Positions 24,990 through 33,709 of a DNA stretch of 36,505 bases are shown here, piece after piece; within the stretch, counting starts at the first letter, position 1; every line of letters begins with the position of its first letter. The position numbers were made by a program, and so were the translations under genes. Source of the DNA: Caulobacteraceae bacterium (GTDB taxonomy: Bacteria; Pseudomonadota; Alphaproteobacteria; Caulobacterales; Caulobacteraceae); NCBI GenBank assembly GCA_019232665.1, contig JAFANN010000247.1:1-36505 (forward strand), written 5' to 3'. The notes beneath the pieces were generated by a model. The model worked only from the letters and a program-made list of their open reading frames with translations. It was not told the DNA's origin and ran no database searches.

Positions 24990-25496
24990 TCAGGCCGTTG
25001 AAGTTCCGAACGTAGTGGAGAGGATCGACTGCAGGCCACTGGCGTCCGTCTCATCGAAGGTCGCAAGGTCCGCGCTGTCGACGTCAAGCACGCCGAGCAA
25101 CTCGCCCGCCGCATCCAGCACGGGGAGAACGATCTCGCTCCTCGAACGGGAATCGCAAGCAATGTGGCCTTCGAAGGCGTCCACGTCGGGCACAATCAAC
25201 ACGCGCCGGTCTGCCGCTGACGTGCCGCAAACGCCTCGGCCGAATGCGATTCGAAGGCAACCCAGCTGCCCCTGGTACGGCCCAATGACGAGTTCGTCCG
25301 AACGTCGTGGATCGACGCGATAGAAACCCGTCCAAAGGAATTGCGGGAACGCAGCCGCGAGCATCGAGGAGACCGTGGCCATCCGCGCGATTGGATCAGG
25401 CTCCCCCTCCAGGACCGCGCGGATCTCTTCCGCCAATTCGGCATACCGGGCGGCCTTTTCAGGCGACAGTCGAGCGGCGGAGAATGTTTCGGCCAT
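24990..25496 (-). CDS. msrC: Free methionine-(R)-sulfoxide reductase, GAF domain
   Basis: The 168-residue protein is a single GAF domain with the fRMsr signature: GPYQGQLGC with Cys80, FGRGVCGTSA with Cys90 and GHIACD with Cys114, followed by SRSEIVLPV. These three cysteines give the sulfenate and resolving disulfide that reduce free L-methionine (R)-sulfoxide with thioredoxin. The length equals that of yeast and E. coli homologues. ATG at 25496 gives the standard N terminus; the frame continues upstream to 25706 but that part is not conserved-looking. It diverges from a small unknown gene across a 180-bp gap containing a palindromic site. Confidence 0.92.
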   Translation of the reverse strand: MAETFSAARLSPEKAARYAELAEEIRAVLEGEPDPIARMATVSSMLAAAFPQFLWTGFYRVDPRRSDELVIGPYQGQLGCLRIAFGRGVCGTSAADRRVLIVPDVDAFEGHIACDSRSRSEIVLPVLDAAGELLGVLDVDSADLATFDETDASGLQSILSTTFGTSTA

Positions 25497-25570
25497 AGAC
25501 CGCCACATAGTGCGGACTGCCCGCGGCTCAAGAAAAATATCCGCTGCGGCGACAGCGCGGCTTGAATGCC

Positions 25571-25587
25571 ATGCTGCAGCGCAGCAT
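25571..25587. promoter_or_regulatory. Inverted repeat resembling a PhaR-type operator
   Basis: ATGCTGC-AGC-GCAGCAT is a 7-bp inverted repeat with a 3-base centre in the divergent gap between msrC and the 104-residue gene. It contains CTGC-N3-GCAG, the pattern reported for PhaR, the polyhydroxyalkanoate-granule repressor of alphaproteobacteria. Neither neighbour is a recognised phasin, so the regulator assignment is inference. Confidence 0.4.
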
Positions 25588-25676
25588 TTATTGGCGGACC
25601 ATACCGGCGGCCTGCTGAGGCAAAAACAGCGCCGCCTCGCCAAGAGCTGAACCACACTCTTTGTCAGACTGCGACC

Positions 25677-25991
25677 ATGAAGACCTACAACCTCGATCTC
25701 CGCCATGCCTCATCCAAGCGTCGCCTGAACGCCACGCCAGGGAACCGACTGGAGCCTCTGAAGAACCGTCTCGCGGATGACAGCGCCGCCATAGACTGGG
25801 CGCAGGCCGAACTGCTCGACTTCGCACGGCGCGCGCGGGGGGACGACTACCAGTACGTGGAGGGTGCGGTCACGGAGCTGCTGCCGTTCGGCACCCTCAT
25901 AGACGGCAAAGACTATCGCCGGCTGGGTCGATGGGTTTGCAACGCTGATGGTCTCGTTTGGCGGGATTCCATGGCGGCGATGGAGGAATAA
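25677..25991 (+). CDS. Small protein of unknown function (104 residues)
   Basis: The product is a soluble, charged 104-residue protein (MKTYNLDLRHASSKRRLNAT at the start, RRLGRWVCNADGLVW near the end) with no signal peptide, membrane segment or domain that I recognise. Good codon use and an intact frame between msrC and a tRNA support it being real, but no clear ribosome binding site precedes the ATG at 25677. A palindromic operator-like site lies 90 bp upstream. Confidence 0.55.
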   Translation: MKTYNLDLRHASSKRRLNATPGNRLEPLKNRLADDSAAIDWAQAELLDFARRARGDDYQYVEGAVTELLPFGTLIDGKDYRRLGRWVCNADGLVWRDSMAAMEE

Positions 25992-26002
25992 CCCCTCCGC
26001 GG

Positions 26003-26075
26003 TAGGCCCGGCAGGACTCGAACCTGCAACCAGACCGTTATGAGCGGCCGGCTCTAACCATTGAGCTACGGGCCC
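26003..26075 (-). tRNA. tRNA with CAU anticodon, probably tRNA-Ile2 (reads AUA)
   Basis: The cloverleaf reads on the minus strand: acceptor GGGCCCG pairs with CGGGCCT, D-arm AGCTCAATGGTTAGAGC, anticodon stem GGCCG/CGGTC with loop CTCATAA, and T-arm with GGTTCGAGTCC. The anticodon is CAU. Acceptor and arm sequences look like alphaproteobacterial tRNA-Ile(CAU), whose C34 is converted to lysidine by TilS, rather than elongator Met; initiator Met is excluded by the paired first base and lack of three GC pairs in the anticodon stem. The 3' CCA is not encoded (ACCG follows). Confidence 0.88.
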
Positions 26076-26128
26076 CCGCGGGGAGTGTGGGGGGTAACAC
26101 GCGGCGCTGGCCGGCGGAAAGCCGTCGG

Positions 26129-26635
26129 TTAGAGCCCGGCGTTCTGGAACGCGTCGGCGAGCCGCGCCGCCATCTCATGCCCCGGGAGCGCCTTCTGGCC
26201 TTCCATCACCGCAGAATATTCAAGGTTGGGCGACCTGGACCCGACGAGACCTTCCGCCCATCCCACTGTTCGGGACCCATCGGGAACAGAGTTGCAGCTC
26301 GTTTCGCGGCCTTGAGGCTGGTTGGCGAACGCCAGCGCCTGTCTGCCGGAGAGAACGCCAGGCCGGTCGCATGCGGGCAATCCCCTCACGCAATTGAAGA
26401 GCTCGCCGTACTGGTAGACGACCTTGCCGGTCGTCTTGTCGGCGATCAGGACGCAAGTGGTCGGATCGCCAATACCCGTCCCAATTCCCTGATCGAGCGC
26501 CGCCGACGGCAGATGATGGCCACTATCCTCCGCCAGCGAGCCGCCCTTCTTGGCGGCCGGCGGAGAACAGGCCGCCAGCGCCAGAAGGGTCACGAGCGCA
26601 GTCGATCGGGCGGCTTGGAATTCATTGCGCAACAT
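26129..26635 (-). CDS. Lipoprotein of unknown function
   Basis: The 168-residue protein has a lipoprotein signal peptide with lipobox LAAC (Cys23, preceded by LVTLLAL), so it should be processed by signal peptidase II and anchored to the envelope. The mature part has four cysteines (in TTCVLIA, FNCVRG, PACDRP and TSCNSV), which could form two disulfides, and ends in a helical stretch. I recognise no domain. It lies 51 bp downstream of the Rieske oxygenase gene on the same strand. Confidence 0.7.
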   Translation of the reverse strand: MLRNEFQAARSTALVTLLALAACSPPAAKKGGSLAEDSGHHLPSAALDQGIGTGIGDPTTCVLIADKTTGKVVYQYGELFNCVRGLPACDRPGVLSGRQALAFANQPQGRETSCNSVPDGSRTVGWAEGLVGSRSPNLEYSAVMEGQKALPGHEMAARLADAFQNAGL

Positions 26636-26686
26636 GGGCGAACGGTCCGGAAATAGGAGCGTCGTGGCAGGATCGCTCCGAAGGTC

Positions 26687-27772
26687 TCAACTCGTCCAGC
26701 GCAGCGTCGTTGGCTGCACCGGATTGACGAACGGCCGGCCTTCGCGACGGCTCGCGAGCCATTCCCGTTTCAAAGCCTGATACCAACGCGCCTGCCTGTC
26801 GGCGTCGTCGATCCAGATCAGGGAAGGATCGTACCGGAGGCCCTCGTTCTGGAGGTCCACCATGCGCCCATCCTGCTCGAGGAATCGCCGGGCTGCGAGG
26901 CGGACGAGAGGTCCGGCCAGCCAGAAGACGGGGTGGTCCGACCAGATGATCTGCGTGATCCGCGTCGCGCGATCATTCGTTGGCGTGAGACAGGTCAGCG
27001 CGAGGACCTGGTTCGCGCCGACGATGACATGCTCCCAGCGCAGGGACGGGAGTCGAAAGGTGATTTCCGTCTCGGGGGAGCCGCCGAGAGCCGCATAGGC
27101 GCGGGAGTTCGATGAAGGCGGATGTCGAAGCATCACGAAACCCTCGGGCGATGGCGCGAAGGATTTCGACTTCTCATGCGCCGAACGGCGTGAGCGCCAC
27201 CACCATTGCTGATGCACGTACGGCCCGTGCGCCGGATCCATGAGACCCACGATGGCGTGGTCGATGTGGGCGGCGAACGTGCGACGCTCCACGATTCGCG
27301 GAGCTGCGAGCGCAATATCCGGAAAGCGGGGCGGCGGCGGAGGTTCGATCTCGCTTCGCCGATCACTAGCGATGAATACGAAGATCATCCGCTGGCTCTC
27401 GGCCACAGGGTAGGACCGCACACGTATTCGCGCGACCTCCAGATCCTGGCCGGCCACGATCGAGGGTATGGCCGCGCAACTCCCATCGGCCCGGAAGCGC
27501 CAGCCGTGATACGGGCACTCCACGGTCGGCTGCCCATCCGGCTCACGCGCGAACCGGCCACGGGAGAGGGGCGCTGCGCGATGCGGGCAGACATCGCGAA
27601 GAGCAAAGAGCGAACCGTCTGGGGACCGGCCCAGCAACACCGGCTCGCCAAGCATTTCCAGGCGCTGCAAACGATCGCGCCGGACGTCGCGGGACATGGC
27701 TGCAAAGTACCAGGCGTCGGTCAGGAAGCCCCTGCCGAAACTTGGCTCGTCCCGCTCGGTGTCTCGCGCCAT
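26687..27772 (-). CDS. Rieske-type ring-hydroxylating oxygenase, alpha-subunit-like
   Basis: The 361-residue protein has an N-terminal Rieske [2Fe-2S] domain with Cys62/His64 (CPHRAAPLSRG) and Cys86/His89 (CPYHGWRF). The catalytic domain follows, with a mononuclear iron site as Asp179-x-x-His182-x4-His187 (MDPAHGPYVHQ). The length fits the single-component or VanA/CAO-like oxygenases. It probably hydroxylates or demethylates an aromatic or other cyclic substrate with electrons from an unlinked reductase; no reductase or beta-subunit gene is next to it, so the substrate is unknown. It diverges from the SDR gene. Confidence 0.88.
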   Translation of the reverse strand: MARDTERDEPSFGRGFLTDAWYFAAMSRDVRRDRLQRLEMLGEPVLLGRSPDGSLFALRDVCPHRAAPLSRGRFAREPDGQPTVECPYHGWRFRADGSCAAIPSIVAGQDLEVARIRVRSYPVAESQRMIFVFIASDRRSEIEPPPPPRFPDIALAAPRIVERRTFAAHIDHAIVGLMDPAHGPYVHQQWWWRSRRSAHEKSKSFAPSPEGFVMLRHPPSSNSRAYAALGGSPETEITFRLPSLRWEHVIVGANQVLALTCLTPTNDRATRITQIIWSDHPVFWLAGPLVRLAARRFLEQDGRMVDLQNEGLRYDPSLIWIDDADRQARWYQALKREWLASRREGRPFVNPVQPTTLRWTS

Positions 27773-27903
27773 GGTCCGCTTAAAGAGGCACGATCCTCTC
27801 CCCGCAAGCCCCTCGCCTTCGCCTTGACCTGGCGCCGGTCGCCCACGATGGTGCGCGCAATTTCACGCGGCAGGTTCAAAGAGCGCAAGAAGTGGAGAGG
27901 CCC

Positions 27904-28665
27904 ATGGAATTGTTCGACCTCACGGGAAAGGTCGCTGTCATCACCGGATCCTCGCGAGGGATCGGAAGGGCGATGGCGGAGCGGATGGCCGACCACGGCG
28001 CCAAGGTCGTCATCTCGTCGCGCAAACCCGGTCCCTGCGAAGAGGTCGCCAAGGAAATCAACGAGAAGCACCCGGGCGCCGCGATCGCCGTGCCTGCGAA
28101 CATCTCATCCAAGGACGACTTGCAGCGGCTCGTCGACGAGACACGCAAGGCGTTCGGAAAGATCGACGTCCTGGTCTGCAACGCGGCGTCCAACCCCTAC
28201 TATGGGCCGATGAGCGGCATAACCGACGACGCCTTCCGCAAGATCCTCGACAACAACATCATCTCCAATCACTGGCTGATCCAGATGGTCGCTCCGGAGA
28301 TGAAGGAGCGCCGCGATGGCGCGGTCATCATCGTCTCTTCGGTGGGGGGTCTGCGCGGCAACGCGGTGATCGGGGCCTACAACATCTCGAAAGCCGCGGA
28401 TTTCCAACTCGCGCGCAACCTCGCTCACGAGCTTTCGCCTCACAACATCCGCGTCAACTGCATCGCCCCGGGCCTCGTGAAGACCGATTTTGCTCGCGCC
28501 TTGTGGGACACGCCGGAGGCCGAACGCCGCTCGAGCTCGACCACGCCGCTGCGTCGCCTTGGCGAGCCTGACGACATCGCAGGCGCCGCCGTATTCCTGG
28601 CTTCAAAGGCGGGGTCGTGGATGACCGGCCAGGCTGTGGTCGTCGACGGCGGCGCGACCATCTAA
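27904..28665 (+). CDS. Short-chain dehydrogenase/reductase (SDR)
   Basis: The 253-residue classical SDR has cofactor motif TGSSRGIG (14-21), NAAS (93-96), catalytic Ser145/Ser146 and Tyr159-x3-Lys163 (YNISK), plus the C-terminal DGGATI. Arg-containing SSRGIG and SSRKP at the end of beta-2 suggest NADP(H), but this is inference. ATG at 27904 has GGAGAGG four bases upstream; an in-frame GTG at 27892 is less likely. The substrate is unknown. It is followed 52 bp later by an MFS transporter in the same direction and diverges from the Rieske oxygenase. Confidence 0.9.
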   Translation: MELFDLTGKVAVITGSSRGIGRAMAERMADHGAKVVISSRKPGPCEEVAKEINEKHPGAAIAVPANISSKDDLQRLVDETRKAFGKIDVLVCNAASNPYYGPMSGITDDAFRKILDNNIISNHWLIQMVAPEMKERRDGAVIIVSSVGGLRGNAVIGAYNISKAADFQLARNLAHELSPHNIRVNCIAPGLVKTDFARALWDTPEAERRSSSTTPLRRLGEPDDIAGAAVFLASKAGSWMTGQAVVVDGGATI

Positions 28666-28717
28666 GGCGCATGGCGCGGCCGCCGACTGCGGTGGCGCCA
28701 GCCTCGAGTCTCTCGCG

Positions 28718-30118
28718 ATGACCCCTGCGGACACACGGGTCGGCTGGGGCGAGGTGCTCTCGCCGGCCTTCCTGGCGCGCGCCATGCTGGTGCTTCTAGG
28801 CGTGTGGCTGAACGCGGCGGACACCCTCGTCACCGCGACGCTGATGCCGAGCGTCGCGCGAAGCATTCATGCTTTCGCCGGCTTTGGTCTTGCCGTCGCC
28901 GGGTATCTGACCGGCGCCATAGTCGCGGGGGCGAGCGCAGGTCGCCTGTCGGAGCGTACGGGCCTGAAGCCAGCGATGGTGCTTGCGGGCGTGACCTATT
29001 CGGTCGGATGCCTGATGAGCGCCATTGCGGGCGGTCTGGACCTCTTCGTTGGCGGCCGGATCGTGCAGGGCGTGGGAGCGGGCTGGATCGTCGGCTTCTG
29101 TTATGTCGCGATCGGTCAGGTCTTCCCGGAGCGGCTGTGGCCGCGGATGTTCGGACTTATGTCCGGCGTATGGGGCGTCGCCAGCCTGCTGGGGCCGCTG
29201 GTCGGCGGTGTGTTCGCCTCTTTGGGCCTCTGGCGCGGGGCCTTCTGGATGTTCCTCGCTCAGGGGCTCATCTTCGCCGCTGCGGCAATAGCCTTGGTGC
29301 CGCAACACGTTGTGCGCGAGGCGTCGTCGCCTCATACGCCCTGGAAGACACTCGGCGTGCTCACGCTCTCCGTCTCGGCCATTGCCGCGGCAGGCGTTCT
29401 GAGTCACGCCAGCGTGGCGGCGATGGCGGCCTTGGCCGGTCTCGCGATGCTGATCGTCGCGGCCCGCGTCAATGCTGCGTCTCATGAACGCCTGCTGCCG
29501 GCAGAGGCGACCCAGATAGGGACGGTCGCCGGCGCGGGCTACGCCTCGACTTTCAGCCTCTCAGCGGCCGGAGCCGTCCTGACCGTGTATGGCGCGGCCA
29601 TGCTTCAGGCCTTCTATGGCCTCTCACCGTTGACGGCGGGCTACGTGATTGCAGCCGAGGCGATGGGCTGGACGGTTGCGGCGATCCTCGTGTCGGGCGT
29701 TTCGCTAGTCCGCTACCGCCTTCTGATCCGTGCAGGCGCCGGCCTCGTCGTCACCGGAGTCGCTCTGATCGCCATATGCATGGGCCGGGCGCCGCTGCCC
29801 GTCACCGTTGGCGCTGTGCTGGTCCAGGGGACCGGCTTTGGCCTGTGCTGGTCATTGATCACCGCGCAAATCCTTCGGGCGCTCCCGGTGGACGACCTCG
29901 CCATCGGCTCATCGGCCGTGCCCACCTCGCAGATCATCGGTGGCGCCGTCGGCGCCGCCGCCGCCGGGGCGCTCGCTAACCTGCTGGGTCTGGCGCACGC
30001 GTTCGCGCCTAGCGTAGCACATGGGGGTGAGCCCTGGCTGTTCGGAGCCTTCGTGGCGCCCGCTATACTCGGCCTTTGCTCTGCCGTGCGGCTGACGGCT
30101 CGCGACCGCCCCGAATAG
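28718..30118 (+). CDS. MFS transporter, DHA2-like drug or metabolite exporter
   Basis: The 466-residue protein has about 12-14 membrane helices and MFS motifs: LNAADTLVTATLMPSVARSI in helix 1 (as in drug:H+ antiporters with an acidic residue in the first helix), AGRLSERTGLKPAM as the A-like loop between helices 2 and 3, and GRIVQGVGAGWIVG in helix 4. It probably exports a small molecule with the proton gradient. Position after the SDR gene suggests a common transcript. The substrate is not known. Confidence 0.87.
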   Translation: MTPADTRVGWGEVLSPAFLARAMLVLLGVWLNAADTLVTATLMPSVARSIHAFAGFGLAVAGYLTGAIVAGASAGRLSERTGLKPAMVLAGVTYSVGCLMSAIAGGLDLFVGGRIVQGVGAGWIVGFCYVAIGQVFPERLWPRMFGLMSGVWGVASLLGPLVGGVFASLGLWRGAFWMFLAQGLIFAAAAIALVPQHVVREASSPHTPWKTLGVLTLSVSAIAAAGVLSHASVAAMAALAGLAMLIVAARVNAASHERLLPAEATQIGTVAGAGYASTFSLSAAGAVLTVYGAAMLQAFYGLSPLTAGYVIAAEAMGWTVAAILVSGVSLVRYRLLIRAGAGLVVTGVALIAICMGRAPLPVTVGAVLVQGTGFGLCWSLITAQILRALPVDDLAIGSSAVPTSQIIGGAVGAAAAGALANLLGLAHAFAPSVAHGGEPWLFGAFVAPAILGLCSAVRLTARDRPE

Positions 30119-30178
30119 CGACGCCTGCACCGCCGTCGGAGGCCTACTGTTTGGCTGACAAAACGGCCCACGGCAGGA

Positions 30179-30196
30179 CGAGGCTTTCGGGCCTCG
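30179..30196. terminator. Hairpin downstream of the MFS gene
   Basis: CGAGGC (30179-30184) pairs with GCCTCG (30191-30196) around a 6-base loop, 60 bp after the MFS stop. No T-run follows. It lies in the 223-bp gap between host genes and the prophage module; the rest of that gap shows no gene or clear attachment site. Confidence 0.3.
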
Positions 30197-30341
30197 GTTG
30201 GGAAACGCTGCCACTAGAACATGACGCCTTTCGTAGCGCAGGTTGCATCGAAGTGCGTTGGATCCCGTGGCTTCCCGCCCCCGCGTGAGAAATGCGCGCC
30301 GGGCCGAGGTAGCAGACGAGACCGGCGCGCCGCGTTCGGCA

Positions 30342-32381
30342 TCACGGCTGCGAAGGGATTGGGCCATTGCCTAGACCTTGGAACTCGCCAACCACTGCCG
30401 GTGCTCCATATTGGAGGAAGGGCGGAAGGCGCACCCGCGTAGTGTCTAATGCGTTGGGCTTGTAGCTCCGCATTATCTGAGCGGTCGTCGCCGGGTCCTG
30501 GTAAAGCAGACCGCCGAGAGAGTTCCGGCCCGCCATATTCAGCGGCGCTTGACCCGCTGCGCGGAGGCGCTGGTAGAGACCATCCCGCCCTGTTGGGGGT
30601 GGCTTTTCGAAATCGGCCATAGTCCCCTCCGTTGTCAAGGCATCGGCTAGGCGTTGTGCGCCAGTCTTCCCGAACAACACTCCCATCTTCTCGAAAACAG
30701 CCGGGTCCGAGACGATTCCAGCATCGAAAGGATGCTTGTAGGCGAGATTTGCGATGTCGCCGGCTCCCGCTGCAGCAGCCGCGTTTCTTTCGAACGGCAT
30801 GAGTGCCGAGAATTGACTATCAAAGCTCAGAGGGTCGACTGAAGGATCGAGGAGCCGGCCCTGCGCATTCCGCCAAGCTGATGCGTTCGACGCATAGTCA
30901 CCTTGATATTCATGTGCCTTGGCGTAAGCCTCGCCGGTCGGAAAAGAATTGATCAGTTTCGTGTGCAGTTCGTCAGCAATCCTTTTCATCGTTCTCTGCT
31001 CTTTGTTCAGTGGCTCAGGCTCTCCTTCGATGAGACCTTGAAGACGGTTTTTGAGCGCGTCGTAAGAATCTATGCTCAACATAACTTTGTTGGGTTGAGG
31101 GGTCCACGCATGCGACATTTTCTTATTTGGCAATTCACCCCTAAGGATGGCCGTCGAACGGTCGTTGTAATATTGTGCGGGAGAGCGTTCCATATACTTT
31201 AAGCCTCTAGACTTCACGTCCCGGCGCACATCTAATTCCTGGCCGTTCAACTCCGGCGAATAATATAGGTTAGCAAGAGGAAAGTCGAGAGGCGGGGGCA
31301 ATCGTCTTGCTTCCTCCATGTATGGCGCACCTCTCTCGCGAGAAGCCTTGAATAATTCGTAGGGGTCGCCCATGACCGCTGACGGATGTGCCTCGGCGAC
31401 TTGGCTGGCATCCATCAGAACGCGATCGGGGCGTAAACCCGCCCTTTGGTCCAGTGCTGCACTGGCAATCGCGTTGGTCGTCCCCGCCCGGCCCCTCAAC
31501 CCTTGGGCAAGCTCCATCCCGTCAGGTCCAATCGCTTCGGCCGTAGTAATAGGCTTGCCGGCGGCGGCGCCCTGGACCTGCTCAAGCGCCTCAGGCGTCA
31601 CGCCCATCTGGCGCAACAGGCGAACGGCATCCATCTCACCGCGCGAATCTGCAAGGGCGGGGATCTTTTGCGGCTGATCGGACGGAGTAAGTCCGAAGGC
31701 GGCGCGGTGAAGCGAGTCGATCAATTCCGACCCGACGGCGCCAGTCCTGGGCGCCATTTCGCCTACATGTCTAGCGAAGGCTGTGGCGGCCCGCGCCCCA
31801 AGCGGGAGGCCCGCGCCCCACGCGGCGCTAGGCGCCAATGCGTCCGTCGCGTTCTGCATCCTCTGCCGAAACGTACCGGGCTCAGCTGCTCCATAGGCTC
31901 CGCCGACAACCGCGCCGCCGAATGCGTTCCGAACTGTGCTCCTCATCAGCTTCCTTGTGGCTGAGCCACTAGCCGCAGCCTCAGCGCCGGATGCGGCCGG
32001 AAGTCGCAGCCCCGCTGCCCGCGCCGCTCGATCGATGCCCAGCCCTGCGACGGCTATCGGGGCCGCGGCGCCGAGCGCAGAGGCGGTGTTCGCAAGGATT
32101 GGGTGTCCGCCGCGGAAGGAGTCTACGATCGCCTGTTGCTCAGCCCTCGCGCGGGTCCAGTTAGCGGCAGGATCGGGCGCCCGGCCAGCAAGCAGGTCGT
32201 CGAGAGATCGCACACCGGCGCTCCAGCCCGCGCCCGCTTCCGTAAGGAAGGGAACCGCCCTCGCCGCTGTGGTCAGATAGTCCGTCGCCCCATCCGCGGA
32301 CATCTTCAGCGCCTTGAGGACGTCCTGCGCCTCGATACGGATCGGACGACCGTCAGGCGTGCGGATCGTGTAAGTGGGCAT
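30342..32381 (-). CDS. Large phage ejection-type protein (P22 gp16-like by position)
   Basis: The 679-residue protein starts with a short beta-rich segment (MPTYTIRTPDGRPIRIEA) found at the N terminus of many podoviral internal proteins. It continues with RAEQQAIVDSFRGGHPILAN and a Gly/Ala-rich hydrophobic stretch (about 105-130) like those of ejection proteins that insert in the host envelope. The C-terminal half is charged and ends in SLGGLLYQDPATTAQIMRSY. Length is close to P22 gp16 (609). The 3' half of the gene is clearly richer in A/T than the 5' half, suggesting phage mosaicism. Its ATG overlaps the stop of the preceding gene by one base. No enzymatic motif is recognised. Confidence 0.6.
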   Translation of the reverse strand: MPTYTIRTPDGRPIRIEAQDVLKALKMSADGATDYLTTAARAVPFLTEAGAGWSAGVRSLDDLLAGRAPDPAANWTRARAEQQAIVDSFRGGHPILANTASALGAAAPIAVAGLGIDRAARAAGLRLPAASGAEAAASGSATRKLMRSTVRNAFGGAVVGGAYGAAEPGTFRQRMQNATDALAPSAAWGAGLPLGARAATAFARHVGEMAPRTGAVGSELIDSLHRAAFGLTPSDQPQKIPALADSRGEMDAVRLLRQMGVTPEALEQVQGAAAGKPITTAEAIGPDGMELAQGLRGRAGTTNAIASAALDQRAGLRPDRVLMDASQVAEAHPSAVMGDPYELFKASRERGAPYMEEARRLPPPLDFPLANLYYSPELNGQELDVRRDVKSRGLKYMERSPAQYYNDRSTAILRGELPNKKMSHAWTPQPNKVMLSIDSYDALKNRLQGLIEGEPEPLNKEQRTMKRIADELHTKLINSFPTGEAYAKAHEYQGDYASNASAWRNAQGRLLDPSVDPLSFDSQFSALMPFERNAAAAAGAGDIANLAYKHPFDAGIVSDPAVFEKMGVLFGKTGAQRLADALTTEGTMADFEKPPPTGRDGLYQRLRAAGQAPLNMAGRNSLGGLLYQDPATTAQIMRSYKPNALDTTRVRLPPFLQYGAPAVVGEFQGLGNGPIPSQP

Positions 32382-32953
32382 TATCGCTCGACTCCTAGGA
32401 TCGTGAAGCCTTGGGCGGCGTGGCTGGTCCTGCTTGCTGGCGGAGCGAAGGTCCGAACGGCTGAACCCTTGTCCGTCCCGACTGGGACGCCAGGCCTGAC
32501 GGACTGACTGCTCACCCCGGTGACCCCAGTCGCCGCCTTTGCCGGAAGATTGGCGAGGGCGACCTTCACGGCTGCTTCAATCATGAGATGATGCAGTGCC
32601 GCGATGTTCTCGTCGCTCATCGCCTGCGGCGTCAGCATGCCGGGATCGATCCCCATTTCCGGATGCGTCTGAGCGATGTGCTGCGCCATGCGCGCTCGCT
32701 CGAGCGGCTCATTCGTCTGGCCTCGGATGGCCTGGGCGATCTGATCGATCAGTCGTAACCGCTGCAGGATGACCGCTTGCTGCTCAGGAGGCGCAGCAGC
32801 GATCGAGGCGTGGACCTGCGCCGGATCGTCCGCATGCGGGGCGGCGTCGAGGCCAGGTCCGCCGAGGCCAGCCCCCGGATAGGGGGCATTGGGGGCTGGC
32901 GCCGCACGCGCAGCTTCGCCCATGCCGGCGGGAATCGCCTGCACGTCGGTCAT
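32381..32953 (-). CDS. Phage structural protein of unknown function (position of P22 gp20)
   Basis: The 190-residue protein is Ala/Pro-rich at the N terminus, then has a helical region with ASIAAAPPEQQAVILQRLRL, RMAQHIAQTHPEMGIDPGML and DENIAALHHLMIEAAVKVAL. No domain is recognised. It lies between the gp7-like and gp16-like genes, where P22 has gp20, but is much shorter (gp20 is about 470). CGGAGA precedes the ATG, and its TAA overlaps the next ATG by one base. Confidence 0.55.
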   Translation of the reverse strand: MTDVQAIPAGMGEAARAAPAPNAPYPGAGLGGPGLDAAPHADDPAQVHASIAAAPPEQQAVILQRLRLIDQIAQAIRGQTNEPLERARMAQHIAQTHPEMGIDPGMLTPQAMSDENIAALHHLMIEAAVKVALANLPAKAATGVTGVSSQSVRPGVPVGTDKGSAVRTFAPPASRTSHAAQGFTILGVER

Positions 32954-33014
32954 TTGTTCGTCTCCGCGATGGTTTTCCGGGGCTCAGCACCCGGTTCGAA
33001 GCGCTGTTCGCGCT

Positions 33015-33698
33015 CTAGCCGCCGATCATGTTGCCGATGCCCGAAGCGTAGCCGCCGCCAGCACCACCGCCGAAGCTCGATCCGCCTTTGGCGTAGTTGA
33101 AAGCGTTCATGGCGTTGCCGAGCAGGCCGTTGAAGGTGTTGGCGCCGCTCAGGAATGCGTTGCCGGCGGCGTTCGCGGCGTTGTTGTTGTTGCTTGAGAC
33201 GGCGTTGGCGTAACTCTGTCCCTGCCCTGCCAGGGCGCTGGCCGCGGCCTGTCCCGTGCCGGCGACATTCTGAAGGTTCTGCTCATACTGCTGGCCGTAT
33301 TGATTGGCCTTGCCAGTGGCGAAACTGTCCAGCGCCTGCAGAGTCGAGCCGGAGCCGAGCAATCCCTTTGCGGCCTTGCTTGTCTCCACCGCATCCAGGC
33401 CCTGGTTCAGGTCGAACTGATAGCCCGTCGAGTTCAAATAGTTGGAGAGGGCCTTGTGGCTCGCCGCGGGGTCGCCGCCGATGCCGAGGAAGCCTTGTAA
33501 GGCTGAGTTCGCTGCGTCTCCGGCCTGGATGTACGGCTGAGCATTGGCGCTGTTTTGGCCATAGATCTGGCTCTCTAGCGCATTGCTCTGGTTGGCTGCG
33601 CTCTTGGCGGCGCCGGCCGCCTCGCCCGAGCCGATCAGGCTCGCGCCGGCGCCCAGTCCAGCTGCGCCAACGATGGCCAGGGGGATGGCGACAGGCAT
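33015..33698 (-). CDS. Phage DNA-transfer/ejection-type protein (P22 gp7-like)
   Basis: The 227-residue protein begins with a hydrophobic Gly/Ala-rich segment (PLAIVGAAGLGAGASLI), then Gln/Asn/Ala-rich helical sequence (QSNALESQIYGQNSAN, NYLNSTGYQFDLNQGLDAV, NQYGQQYEQNLQNV) and a Gly-rich C terminus. This composition, and a length nearly equal to P22 gp7 (229), fit an internal virion protein ejected with DNA. ATG at 33698 has GGAGG at ideal spacing; the open frame extends back to 33908 but there it overlaps the preceding gene. Confidence 0.65.
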   Translation of the reverse strand: MPVAIPLAIVGAAGLGAGASLIGSGEAAGAAKSAANQSNALESQIYGQNSANAQPYIQAGDAANSALQGFLGIGGDPAASHKALSNYLNSTGYQFDLNQGLDAVETSKAAKGLLGSGSTLQALDSFATGKANQYGQQYEQNLQNVAGTGQAAASALAGQGQSYANAVSSNNNNAANAAGNAFLSGANTFNGLLGNAMNAFNYAKGGSSFGGGAGGGYASGIGNMIGG

Positions 33699-33709
33699 GT
33701 TTTCCTCCG

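Noticed and set aside
26003-26075. Elongator or initiator tRNA-Met
   Set aside because: The CAU anticodon alone is ambiguous, but arm sequences resemble alphaproteobacterial Ile2, and initiator features are missing. A tRNAscan-SE/TFAM check would settle it.
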